This document shows positions 51,829-62,519 of a stretch of DNA of 64,000 bases, in pieces. Both the position numbers and the translations under genes were made by a program. The first letter of the stretch is position 1. Each line of letters begins with the position of its first letter. The stretch covers positions 310,001 to 374,000 of the forward strand of contig JAACJP010000018.1 of NCBI GenBank assembly GCA_013368375.1. The letters are read 5' to 3'. The notes under the pieces were generated by a model. It was not told the DNA's origin. It saw only the letters and a list, made by a program, of their open reading frames with translations, and made no database searches. This DNA is from Tricholomella constricta. Taxonomy: Eukaryota; Basidiomycota; Agaricomycetes; Agaricales; Lyophyllaceae.

Positions 51829-54800
51829 TCAGTTCTGCTCTCCTTCCGACTCCGAGTCGTCGGTCCCGATCTCGGGTCTGTCTTCGTCGTCGGCAAGCGT
51901 AGTTGCTTCTAGTTCCCGTAGGCGTTGCGTGTCGATGTCTAACGCGCTGTCGGGTAAGGGAATATTGTTTCGTGCGAAGTAGGGGGTGAGTCGGAATGCT
52001 GCCACGGGTCGGTGTAAAACCGTGCCGTCGAGTTCGCAGATTATGTAGGCGCCGCCGCGGTTTCGCGACACAACGACCAGTGGTCCTAGGTATCTCGGTC
52101 GCATCTTCCGGTTGAGCGACTTCTCGATTTTGGTGTTGCGCATGAGGATTAGGTCTCCCTTTTTAAAGTTGTAGTCGCGAAGGGTCCTGGCGTGCTTGAG
52201 TTCGAAGCGGATTGCTGCCTGTCGCCGTGCCGCATAGACGTCGGAATGTAGTCGGTCCAAGTCGATGGCGCGTTTCTGTAAGGCGATCGCCCGCCGTGTT
52301 AAGAGGTCGGTTGAGGAGAGGATAGAATCGGGCGGCGGTTGCATATATGTGGCTTCTACGATATCGAGTGGTAGGAGGGGGTGGGTTCCCGTCGCGGCGT
52401 AATAAGGAGAACATCCCATTCGTTTGCGGATCGTAACTCGTTCGGCCCAAAAGACCGAATAGGCGGATTGCGACCATTTGTTTTCGTTTCCGTCGGCCGT
52501 TTTAAAAAGGGATTGTCGGACGTCGAAATGGGGTCTTTCAACGAGTCCGTTGGCTTTAGAGTTGTAGCCCGATATGCGAATGTTGTGAATATGGTACTTC
52601 TTTGTGAGGTGTTCGGCCGCTTTGATAAAGGCTGGTCCATTGTCGGTCACGATTTCGCGTAATCCACCCCAGCGACACACGATGTCTTCGTACATCCAGT
52701 CGCCTAACGTGCGGCTGTTTTCTTTTCGTAGTGCGCGCCACTCGGGAAAGTGGATGAGAGAACAGCGACCTTGAACGATATATTTGAATCCGTTGGAAGT
52801 CGGTAGGTGCATGGTGTCGATATATATCTTCGCGAACAGTGGCGCGGGTGTCGCGACGGTCGGGGGAATAAGGACCTTGGTTGTCTGCTGAATCTGGCAT
52901 ATGTGGCATGTCTGTACAAACCAGACTATATCGGCCTGAACGTTGGGCCACCAAAAACGCTCGAGAAGGGTCGCTCGAGTCGCGTAGAATCGCTTATGCC
53001 CGAGGTTATCGTGTATCGATCGTAAGATCTCCAGTCGTGTTTCGGGTCGGGCGACTAATTTGTGTGCGCCTTGTCTGTTCCGTCTCCATAGTCGCGTCCC
53101 ATCTATGAAGAAACCTGTGGCGTAACGGATGAAGGTCGCATACTGTTCGTCAGACATATTATCAGGACGCTTGAGGTCGGTTAACCATTGCCTAACATCG
53201 TCGATGCGCCGATCCTGGGCTCTGGCCGCGTCGGTCCTAGGTACGTCCTCATATGACATGTCGGTCGGGTTCGTATTAGGGTCGCGTATTCCTGTATCGT
53301 CGTTGGTGCGGATTTTAGGTTGTCGCGGAAAGTCGGTTGTTAGTTCGAGAGCCGTTAGGTCTGGTGGTATTGCATCAGTGTCAGCTGCCACCATCTCCTC
53401 CTTACTTGAGATCCGAGCCAAGGCGAAGGTCTGGTACACATGTAATGGCGTCGGTGGTTGGGGTAACGGTTGTATAATGTGCATCAAGCTTTGCATCCGG
53501 TCGACCCAGTCCTCGAAGTTGGCTTCGTCTTCGTCGTAGGTATTGGGCGGGTCGTCGGGCTGTCTAGGGCGACGCGATAACCCGTCGGGGCCGTGGAATG
53601 TGCCTTTAACGTGTACTAGCTCAAAGTGGAACATGAGGACGGAGACAATCCATCTGTTGACGGAAGCGGATGGCTGGATATCGGGATTAGAAAGCATGCC
53701 TTTAATGTAGCGGGCGTCGACTTCGACAACCAAGTTTCGAACGCCTATGACGTAGAGTCGCAAGGCTCCGAGTGCGCGAAATAGGCCATAAAATTCCAGT
53801 TTGGGCTGTGAGAAACGCGATTCGCGGTCGTTTAGCGTAATGGAGCCGAACCGATTGTATCTGCGTCGCGTTCGGTTGACTGGGTCGGTCTGGCAGAGGT
53901 AAAAGCCGACTGTGATGTGTGAGGTGTCGACCGCGAGTATGACTGGGTCGTCTGATGTGTAGTCGATGGGGACGAGGGGTTTAGCTTCTGCGATTGCTTC
54001 TACGATGTCGCGCTGCGCCGCCACTTGGTCGGGTCCGAATTCGAAGATGGCGTCTTTACGGGTCAGTTTTACAAGGTGGTGTGCGCGGTGAGCGAAGTTT
54101 TTGACGAAGATTCGCAGCACTCCGACGGTTCCTAAGAAAGCGCGCAGTTCCGACAGTGTGGCGCAGGATGTCCATTTTCGCAACAGCGTGAGGCGGTCGG
54201 CATCGGGGATGCGACCAGTCGGTGTGCAAACGTGTCCAAGGACTTTGAATTGCGGTGCACATATGACTAGCTTCTTTCCCGAAAATGTACCGCCACAGTA
54301 TTTCATCCTTTGGAGGATTCGGTTGACGTTATTGAAGAACTCCCAGATGGCGATGTGTACGTCGGGATTGTCGGGGTGCGTGTTCGGTAAGCCTGTGTCG
54401 GGGTTGGGGTACCAAGTTGCGGGACCCTTGATAGGAGCATCATCGATATATGGCAGCGTGTGGTCGGGGATTTCGGGTTGTAGTATGTAAGTGACATCGT
54501 CATGGAATATTGGGACAGAGTTAGTCCAGCCCATAGGCAGGGTTACGAGGCGAAGTGCGCCAAAAGGTGTTTGGAAGGTAGTGAGGTCGCGCGACGATGG
54601 TGCGATCAAGCGCTCGTCGTAGCCGACGAATAGATCTAACATCGCGCCACAAATGCGACCGGCAAACTGTTCTGCGACGTGGTCTGGAATCGGGGTTACT
54701 CCAGAGTGTCGTATGGTGACTCGGTTCAGGGGTTCGAGGCTGTGGACGAGGCGGAGTTTGCCGTTTTTCTTTAGGGTACAGAACCAGCGCGATCGGTAAC

Positions 54801-55575
54801 TGGAGTTGGATGGTTCATAGACTCCGGCTGCGAGCTTGGTTTTGATAATGTTGCAGACTTCGTCGTAGATGCCTGGGGGAATGGGGATGTTTCTTTCGAT
54901 CCATGGGGTGTGTGCGACGACTGGTATATCAATGGGTGGGAAGAAGTCCGACCGGAAGCGACCGCGCTCCGAGTCGTCCCACGCGAATGCGAGGTGTTGT
55001 TTGCACATGAGGTCGTGCATGATAGCTCGTTCGGAATTGGTAAGGAACCCGGGGTGTTCGCGGTCCAGGTCTTCTTTTCGCTCTAGGGTGTAGCGTCCGG
55101 TGGGTCGGAATGGCGGTGGGTTGGGATGTAGGGTTGGCATATTGGCTAGGGGATCGCCCAATATATTACGTTCGATCCTGAAGTGGTCAGGGCAGCTAGC
55201 GACAATAGATCGTACTTTCTGTGCGACAGGTTTGTACTTCTTTTTGGTCTGTACGCCCTTAATCTTAACGGCGAACGTGTTCGTGTCAGCCGCGATTGGT
55301 AAGTCGGTGTTGCGACGCGTGTGCGGTAGGGAGTCGGCGGAGTCTGTCGGTGAGGTGGGGATAAAAGATTTGTCGATGGGGAAGGGAGGCGTTAGGCCTG
55401 GTGCTGTGATGTAGAGTGAAGCAAGTTGGGCGTCGTGGGTAGCGTCGCTATTAGGTTCGGAGGGGAGTTTGCAAAAGGAGATAACAGTCGGGGTATAGCT
55501 CCGCGGGTCGTACTCGAGGAGGAGCGCAAGGTCGCCGTGATCATGGCTTAATTCCTCGAGAGTATACGAAAATTT
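51829..55575 (-). CDS. Pol polyprotein of element D (RT-RH-IN)
   Basis: The frame is open from the slippery site at 55575 to a stop at 51829; the TTG at 55161 is not a credible start, so Pol is probably made by -1 frameshift from Gag. RT has AMLDLFVGYDERLI and the catalytic motif as PYIDDAPIKGPATWY instead of the usual YLDDILI; a thumb-like region with LRAFLGTVGVLRIFVKNFAH follows. RNase H has LAVDTSHITVGFYL and VEVDARYIKGML. Integrase has an HHCC domain (HDNLGHKRFYA, CHICQIQQ), then IDTMHLP, VTDNGPAFI and GLVERPHFDVRQS. No chromodomain; the tail is acidic. A copy of the PPT sits in the coding sequence between RNase H and integrase. Confidence 0.92.
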   Translation of the reverse strand, partial: KFSYTLEELSHDHGDLALLLEYDPRSYTPTVISFCKLPSEPNSDATHDAQLASLYITAPGLTPPFPIDKSFIPTSPTDSADSLPHTRRNTDLPIAADTNTFAVKIKGVQTKKKYKPVAQKVRSIVASCPDHFRIERNILGDPLANMPTLHPNPPPFRPTGRYTLERKEDLDREHPGFLTNSERAIMHDLMCKQHLAFAWDDSERGRFRSDFFPPIDIPVVAHTPWIERNIPIPPGIYDEVCNIIKTKLAAGVYEPSNSSYRSRWFCTLKKNGKLRLVHSLEPLNRVTIRHSGVTPIPDHVAEQFAGRICGAMLDLFVGYDERLIAPSSRDLTTFQTPFGALRLVTLPMGWTNSVPIFHDDVTYILQPEIPDHTLPYIDDAPIKGPATWYPNPDTGLPNTHPDNPDVHIAIWEFFNNVNRILQRMKYCGGTFSGKKLVICAPQFKVLGHVCTPTGRIPDADRLTLLRKWTSCATLSELRAFLGTVGVLRIFVKNFAHRAHHLVKLTRKDAIFEFGPDQVAAQRDIVEAIAEAKPLVPIDYTSDDPVILAVDTSHITVGFYLCQTDPVNRTRRRYNRFGSITLNDRESRFSQPKLEFYGLFRALGALRLYVIGVRNLVVEVDARYIKGMLSNPDIQPSASVNRWIVSVLMFHFELVHVKGTFHGPDGLSRRPRQPDDPPNTYDEDEANFEDWVDRMQSLMHIIQPLPQPPTPLHVYQTFALARISSKEEMVAADTDAIPPDLTALELTTDFPRQPKIRTNDDTGIRDPNTNPTDMSYEDVPRTDAARAQDRRIDDVRQWLTDLKRPDNMSDEQYATFIRYATGFFIDGTRLWRRNRQGAHKLVARPETRLEILRSIHDNLGHKRFYATRATLLERFWWPNVQADIVWFVQTCHICQIQQTTKVLIPPTVATPAPLFAKIYIDTMHLPTSNGFKYIVQGRCSLIHFPEWRALRKENSRTLGDWMYEDIVCRWGGLREIVTDNGPAFIKAAEHLTKKYHIHNIRISGYNSKANGLVERPHFDVRQSLFKTADGNENKWSQSAYSVFWAERVTIRKRMGCSPYYAATGTHPLLPLDIVEATYMQPPPDSILSSTDLLTRRAIALQKRAIDLDRLHSDVYAARRQAAIRFELKHARTLRDYNFKKGDLILMRNTKIEKSLNRKMRPRYLGPLVVVSRNRGGAYIICELDGTVLHRPVAAFRLTPYFARNNIPLPDSALDIDTQRLRELEATTLADDEDRPEIGTDDSESEGEQN
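53392..53409 (-). other. candidate central polypurine tract in pol of element D
   Basis: The + strand reads CATCTCCTCCTTACTTGA, identical over 18 bp to 47857-47874 at the 3' LTR. It encodes S-S-K-E-E-M between RNase H and integrase. Retroviruses such as lentiviruses, and Ty1, have a second plus-strand primer site in this part of pol. Confidence 0.6.
55569..55575 (-). other. -1 ribosomal frameshift site between gag and pol of element D
   Basis: On the element strand the heptamer A AAT TTT occurs in the gag frame (GTA AAT TTT CGT) about 20 nt before the gag stop. It fits the X XXY YYZ rule, and the -1 frame reads AAA TTT TCG straight into pol. Confidence 0.7.
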
Positions 55576-57534
55576 ACGTCTTTCTTGGGGCGCCGACGCT
55601 GTCCGCGTGCAAAGGTCGGGATCGCGATGACTTCTTGAGTGTTTGGATCGGTGATAGTTATAATGGTGTCGTTAGCAGAGCGCGTTTTGACGTTGGAGCA
55701 GGTAAGTACGTCGAATGGTCGGCCGAGGAGTATGTCGTATGCGGGGTTACGAATGACGTGCATCTGGAGGTAGAGAGTGACTTCGCCTATGGTGCATGGT
55801 ACGTTTCGCGCTAGTCCGAGCGATGGGTCAGTCGTGCCGTTCGCGGACTGCATCTGGAGAACGATGGTTGGGTCGTATTTAACTCCCAATCCATGGCAGA
55901 CCTCCTCCGACATTGCAATGATTTGGCATCCGCTATCCACAATGCTTTCAATTTGTTCCCTTGCGTCGACCATCAGCATGATGGATCTAAGCGCGTGCGA
56001 TTCCATCGCGACGATCAGTCTGTCGGGGCATTCTCCCGGTAACAGGTTTTGGTAGTATGTGTCGTAGACGTCGCCGGTGACTAGCGCGCCTGGTGGTGGC
56101 GTCGCGTTGTCGCTATTGCCTTCGCAGGGGAGAGCATCGAGTTCTTCTATGTAGGCAGACGTAGGGGCTTCGTTGTATACCGTAATAAGGTTGCTGTTTA
56201 TGATCCGCTTGGGTGTGTTGGCGTCCCTGAATTTTCCGCGGATCTCTGGTGCGACTCCGCAAAGTTCTCTGACGGTTACCGACATTGTCGAGTCGAGCGC
56301 GCGTTCAAAGAGGTCGGCCGATTTAGTTGGGTCGGAAATGGGTGCTTGGGTTCGATATGCGCTATCGGCTTTCGCTTTTTCGGTGGCAGCTAAGTTCCGC
56401 GTGGTGGGAGGTACGTAGCGATTGTCGGGAATATTGGAGAATGGATGAATTGGCGCTTTGTCGCGCGTAGCGGTCGCGGGGTCGGCTCTGGTGCTAGGGA
56501 TCAGCGGTATGTTGGATGGTAGTGGGGGAGCTTTAGCGTCGCTTTTCTTTGGGTCCGGTGTAGTTCGCGCTGTGGGTACTTCCTTAGCGGTCGGAGCGTC
56601 GGCGTCTTGAATGGTCTCGATAGTGACAGGTCGCTTCTGCGGCGCGCGACTAATAAGTTCTACTCCGTCAAAGACCTCTTTCCGTGCGCGCAATGTGTTG
56701 AGTTCCCGCTCCAATACGACCATTCGATCCTCGATTTTCAAGTCGTGGTTGGTGATATCGTTGAATTGTAGTATTTCTAGCATCATACCCTCGGTCGGGT
56801 TCGCGTTAGCCGATAGCTGTCCTGTTGCTAATTGGTTGGGGTTACGTCTGTGCCATTCGTCGATCTTGTCCTTTATGTATCTGCCTGGTGTACCAAGTGG
56901 TATGAGCGCGCCACTTGGTAGCCCTATTTTGTTGTCTTCGGGTCGGCGGCGGCAGCGCCCTTCGGCCATGTATTGTTGACATATGGGACAGTTGGGAATG
57001 TAATGTCCTTCGCCACCGCAAAAGTGACAGTTGTCGTGAGGTACCCGATTTGGTCGGTTACCGTCGCTCCCTGTAGTATGTTCTAACCGGTGGATATGTT
57101 GTTCTAGGAGATGGATCTTTTCATAGAGCTCTTCCAGTTTGAGGGGCTGGCCCATGGTCGCCGGTTTGGTCGCGTCCGCTAACGATCCGCTTGGCGCGAT
57201 CGTAACCTGTGGTGGCGCCCGTACATGCTCCTCTTGTCGCCCAATGGCGCTGGTTCCGTGGAGAATGTGTTCGGCCGCCGCGCGAATGTTTTCGGTAGGG
57301 TAGGGGTCATCTGGGTGGTGGTTCGGATCTAAGATTTCGAGTCTGCGATGGATTTTTGACCATAAGTCGGACTGGAATGCGCGGCGAAATTGGCGGTCGC
57401 GTTCGTTTTTCGAGAGTCGGTCCTTGCTAGTGTTTGAGGGTCGTGTCGGGTCCAGTCTTTTGTCATTTTCAGCCCCGACACGACCTCGACTGGTCGTAAA
57501 AGTCTCTTCAAATGTCCAACTGACAACTCGACCG

Positions 57535-57640
57535 CCTGCAACCGGTTGGTATCGGTCGCGTGACCAGTTGCAACCGGTTATGACCGGTTACGACCTGACA
57601 CCGGTTGTGACCGGTTGTAACCGGTCACGACCGGTCGTAA
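57535..57640. repeat. left subterminal ACCGGTT array of the hAT element
   Basis: Within about 100 bp the sequence AACCGGT/ACCGGTT or a near variant occurs at least seven times in both directions. The opposite end (61455-61610) has a matching cluster. Probable transposase binding sites, as in other hAT elements; inferred. Confidence 0.7.
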
Positions 57641-57759
57641 CTGATCCAGAGTGCAATAAGTTCATGTTCTGCAGTATTAAAAGGTGATATAGATTGGGTA
57701 CACATGTAAAATATACTTTGACAGAGACTGGAGTAGTGTACATAAAAAGTAGTGGTGCA

Positions 57760-60700
57760 TTAGTTGATCTCAAACTCGGCAGGCTCAAACTCGGTGTCCC
57801 ACAACATCTGCTCCCGTTCCATGTCGAAAAAATCTTCGAAAAGCTCCTCGTTGACGACATCGACCTCTTCTGAGTTGAGTCTAGCAAAGTCTTGAAGCTG
57901 AGGGCGCCACGTTGCTTTCATCAACTGCAGTTCCTCGAAAACCTCGGCCTTCAGGCGAGAGCGGCGGTCCGTGGCAGTCAACTTGCTCGAGGAGAACACT
58001 CGCTCGCACGGGACAGAGGAGGCTTGGCTAGGGAGCACATCGAGGGCGATTTGTGCGAGTGTAGGATAGACTGTCGCATGATGCTATGGATTCAGAGTGG
58101 AACGTGATTATTGAGGTAGATCAGAAAGGATAAATGGAACGAACCTGCCACCAGTTGACGAGATCTGTATCTCGTGTGACATCGACAGGGATGATACTGA
58201 GGTAGCGGCGCAATTCTGCCTGCCACTCCTCATCAGAATCCTGCGAAATGAGCGAGCGGCGGTGGCGGTCGAATTCGGAGAGGAATGAGTCTTGCTTCTC
58301 GGTATCGGAATCCTCGGCGACAGCTTGAGACGACGATGTCGTGCGTCGAGGACGTGTCTTCCAGTAAGTTTGCATCTCGATAGAACGCGAATGAGCCAGT
58401 GAAAAAGTAGAGAAAAGATATGGAATAACGTACCGCCTTTTCAACGATTTTCTGTGCCTCGTCCTGCCAGTTTCTCGCATCCGGATTTCCGTTGGCGATT
58501 TCTTCCTCTTGATCGGTCGCATCTCCCCATGCCATCTTGATGTAATTCAGTTTGAAGTAAGGATGCAATACTATTTGCCAAGTCAGTGAAGCGAAAATGA
58601 AGCAGTGTGAATGACTTACCGATGGCGAGAATATACCATGGCTTGTCATCGAATTTTGAGTAGTACTTACTCAACTTGTCGAGGCCGTCTTGAAGCGCTG
58701 TGTGGTAGAGAGAATATTTGGGGTTCGCGCGCTTTGCTTCCCAGACTGTTTGGAGATCTTCAAGCGCGGGGAGGGCACGGTATAGAGTCGGCTGTCGCTC
58801 AGCAGAGAAATGATGGAGCACGCGATTTGAGTCCTTGAACCAGATCGGTAAGTACAGACGATGCGAGCAGAATCACAAGACTTACCGCCAATAGTACCAT
58901 CGCATCCTTCACACGCTCCCAATCCTCGGCATTCAGGGCAAATGCGCGCCAAGCTAGCTTCTTCTGTACAGATCCGTTCTGTCGTATCGTAGTGATGGGG
59001 CCGTAAAGCGAGTCAGCATTCATAATAAAAAGATTGATGGCCTGATCGGTAGTATTTTAGTTAAGGGAAATCATGAAAGAGAGAGCCGTACAGCACGCAG
59101 CATGTGCGCACGTTCGAGCATCTTGTACGCTGATCCCCATCTTGTGTTGCTGTGGAGGGGAATCTTGAGCGGAGCTTTGAGATCTTCATTGCATTTGAGT
59201 TGTAATTCCTCAAAGTACTGTATGCGTTGCCCCGATGATTGCAGCTAGATCAATGTTGCGACGGTCAGATGATACAGGGGTTTCAACAATATACACAGAC
59301 CTTGATTGCAAGTGTCCGAATCGTCGCAATGACATCCAGACTCCCACCGAGTACCCGATTATCCGGATCACTGGGATCATATTCCCAGATGGCGCTTGAA
59401 GTCTCGATGGCGGCGATCCGAGTGATGTGGCTCATCACATCAACATTCGCAAGATTGACGACATGCTCTAGGCATGGGAGCTGGTTTTCAGAAGCGCACC
59501 ATTGAGGTAGATTTCTAAGAAGATGTTGGCTTTCTATTGTAGTGCAGAATGTATTGTTGGATGAAGTGTTGTCGAGCGTGAGTGTATGAAGCTAAACCTG
59601 ACATTTATCACCGATTTTTTTTTTAAAAAAGGGGAAATCGTACCTTAGAATGTGTACGCGACGTGATTCCAACACGGTCGCATAGCCCCATGAAATAACG
59701 TCCCATGTTCGCACCAGAGTGGTTGCCATGGATGGATCGGAAGCCTACAACCTCAGATTGCAGTGCCCATTTGCCCGATACGGAGACTGAGATCCAGTGC
59801 GCAGTCATCCCTAAATACCCCTGTTTGGTCGTATCAGCTGTCCAGCCGTCGGCGGTGCATGAGACCTTGCCAGGTGCTTTCTGCGGAAGGTATGTACCGT
59901 GATCGAGCATCGAGATTCGAAACTGATTTTGACTTACCTCAATCGCTGCCTTCAGCTCTTTCAAGCGCTCAACGAAGGAATTGTGAAGATGGTTTCGAAC
60001 GTCAGTTGAGGTGGGTAGGTCTGCTTTCTTAGCAGTAGGCCGCATCGACACAAGAACATTGCGAAACGATATCTTATCTGCTAACATCAACGCCTGGAGA
60101 TAATCATTGGCTTACGTCAGATTTTGTTGACCCACAGGTTTGCCAACACACCTGGTTGTCGATAGCGATATGCCTGGTGACCGATGCCACCACCTCCTCG
60201 CGCGAAAACTCTTTCGGTCCCTTCGCCTTGACAAAGCCCAGCTTCGTCTGTCCGCACTTTCCTGTCGCCGCCGCCTCTCTTGCCTTGATAACGTCAGGTG
60301 GAATGCACCGCTGATTTATCAAGATTCTGGGCTTCGCTGCCTTACACCGCCTTTCGTACTCCTCAAAATGATAACTCATTATATGGCCCCGGAGTGTGGA
60401 GTTCGCCCCCAGCAAGAAACACGCCCTCAGTGTCTTGGCTGGCCGCTTTCGGTCCTTCATCGCCTGTTCGGTGGCTGCTCTGCACCCCGGTAAGTCTCAA
60501 GTCTTTGTTCGCGAAATGCTCACGTACTTGCATACCAGACACCATCTCCCCTCGTAGGTCTTGTTCACGCCCGACTCGATAAAGGACTGTTTTGCTCGGT
60601 CACCGAAGATAGTGAGGATGTCGCGGGTTTGGTCTTTCTTGATGGGTCGTACATTGGGGATGCCCTGCGCATGGTCGTCGTTCAGGTCCTGCGAAATAGG

Positions 60701-61199
60701 TGTGTCAGTATCATTTCCTCTCGAAAGCTTGAAAGCTGACCTGCTCCTCGTCGTCGTCGTCTCCTACAGCACCACTCGCCAGCTCCTCCTCGCGTTGACT
60801 GTCCTCCTCAAGCCCCTCCTCCTCAAGCTCCTCCTCAAGCTCCTCCTCAAGCTCCTCCTCAAGCTCCTCCTCCTCGAGCTCATCCGCAAGCTGCCCGTCA
60901 TCGTTATCGCTGTCTTCAGGTGCAGCCTTCGCCTTCTTCTTCTCTTTACTGATCGACTTCGCCTTGCTCCTTTTAGTAGATGATGTCGTGTCAGCACTGT
61001 CACCATCACGACGTGCCTTTTTTCGAACGCTTCGCCTCGGTGGGTCGTCGCTGTCATCAGGTGTGCTGTCACTGCTACTCGCAGTGTCCTTCTTCCTCTT
61101 CTGGGCGGACCGAGTGTTTGGCTTCGTCGTCGTGGTAAGTTTTTTCGACACCTTCGCCTTGGACTTAGCCTCACGAGATGAACCAGAACCACGCGCCAT
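57760..61199 (-). CDS. hAT transposase (multi-exon)
   Basis: Likely start MARGSGSSREAKSKAK at 61199; a long basic then acidic N-terminus has a run of LEEE repeats. Junctions I traced: ..DEEQ to DLNDDHAQGI (intron from 60740), YEGRWCL to AMKDRKRPAKTL, RHIAIDNQ to ALMLADKISF, and LKAAIE to KAPGKVSCTADG. A BED-like zinc-finger region (RACFLLGANSTLRGHIMSYH) precedes the catalytic region (CTADGWTADTTKQGYLGMTA). The end carries the hAT dimerisation block LPSQASSVPCERVFSSSKLT near 58040-57950. Remaining introns around 58110-59620 were not all placed. Looks intact and could supply activity to related copies. Confidence 0.85.
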
Positions 61200-61454
61200 A
61201 GCAAAGAAGTGAGGGATGAGAGGTTGGGTAGAGTACTGTAGAGCCTATGTCGGTCATGGTATTTATGTGGGTGGATGCTCGGATGCTCCACCATGTGTTG
61301 TGCATGCTCTGCATGCAGCCCTGTACAGCAGGACATCCTGTCTTGCTGCATGGTTGTTTCAAGGGCTGAGATTTCACGTAAGACTGAACATATTGACGTG
61401 TACTTCAATACTCGAGCATTTCTTTTGCTGCCTCATTGTTTTCATGACCAGTGG

Positions 61455-61610
61455 TCGCGTTGCGACCGGTTATGACCGGTTGTAACCAGTTGCCGAGGGC
61501 TCGGAATTCTCCGCAACCGGAACTGCAACCGAGAATTTTTTGCTCCAACCGGAACCGGAAGTCAGGTTGTTTCCGGTTGCGGTCCGGTTAATTTTCGGTT
61601 GTTTGCGGTT
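61455..61610. repeat. right subterminal ACCGGTT array of the hAT element
   Basis: ACCGGTTATGACCGGTTG, CCGGAACCGGAAG, TTTCCGGTTGCGG and CCGGTTAATTTTC lie close together just inside the right terminal repeat, facing the left-end array. Confidence 0.65.
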
Positions 61611-62519
61611 GGTGGAACATGACCCTCAAACACTAGTCCTTGCTGACAAGGAATTGAGTGATTGGCAGGAACTGTCGGTAATATTCTCCGAGGTCGCTGT
61701 TGGATTGGATCCCTAGTCGGTGTCGTTCTCTGATCAGGTGGTCGAGATCGGCCATCGAGTACTTTCTCTCCTCGCTAGCTCCTGGGTAAAGTGCCATTAT
61801 CGCTTTTCGCCAATCGTCGTGCGCGCCGTTCGCGAACTCGTCGAGTTGTTCCCATAGGTCGGCCGTATCGATATCGGTGTATCTTGTGGCGTGCATTTTC
61901 TTTTCTCGTTCGTCTACCACGTTACATTCGGTGAACAGGTGATCCAGGTCTGAGAAATACCGTCGTAGTTCGCGTGCGCGTTCGGGTGAGAACGTCGGTG
62001 CCGAACTTTGTCCGCGCGCAGGCATTGGCTTCATAACGATCGGTGGTTGTGCCATGACAGATGGTGTTGGTCTCTGAAGAGGGGACGGAGCGGGGGAGGG
62101 GGAATATGGCGGTGAGGAAGACGCTGAGGTTTCTGGTGTCATAGGCAGTAGTGGAGCGAGTCTGAATTCTACTCCTTGATCGGTAGTAGGGAGTTCCGAC
62201 GTAAAGGGGTCGGAGCCTGAGTTGGTTCGGGCGGTCGGTGTAGGCGATGGTAGATCTGATAAAGGGCTATAGAAGAGGGGACTGAGGTTGTTGTGGATTG
62301 CGCGATGTGGGGTTACTGAGTGAAAGAGTGGGGAGAGGGATTCTGAATCGGTGTCGGCCTCTCCGAAGACAGCGCGGATTTCGGCACGAAGGGTTCGGGT
62401 TCTCGTTTCTTGTCGCGTTTCTGGCGGAATGGTCGCCGCGTCGTAGGTTTTTACGAAGAAGTGGAAGAAGGTTGCGTGTTCGGCGGTGGTTTTTAAAACC
62501 CTCGCGGTGGGCTCCAGAA

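Larger units (their letters stand above)
57428..61635 (-). mobile_element. complete hAT DNA transposon
   Basis: 4208 bp. Terminal inverted repeats TAGTGTTTGAGGGTC (15 bp exact, then one mismatch and TGT). 8-bp TSD GTCCTTGC at 57420-57427 and 61636-61643. Contains one spliced transposase gene on the minus strand. Both subterminal regions are rich in ACCGGT(T) motifs. Inserted in gag of element D; excision would restore that frame if one TSD copy is lost. Confidence 0.96.

Noticed and set aside
60764..61408. Arg-rich 214-codon minus-strand ORF within the hAT element
   Set aside because: It is another frame over the acidic repeat of the transposase N-terminus; composition explains it.
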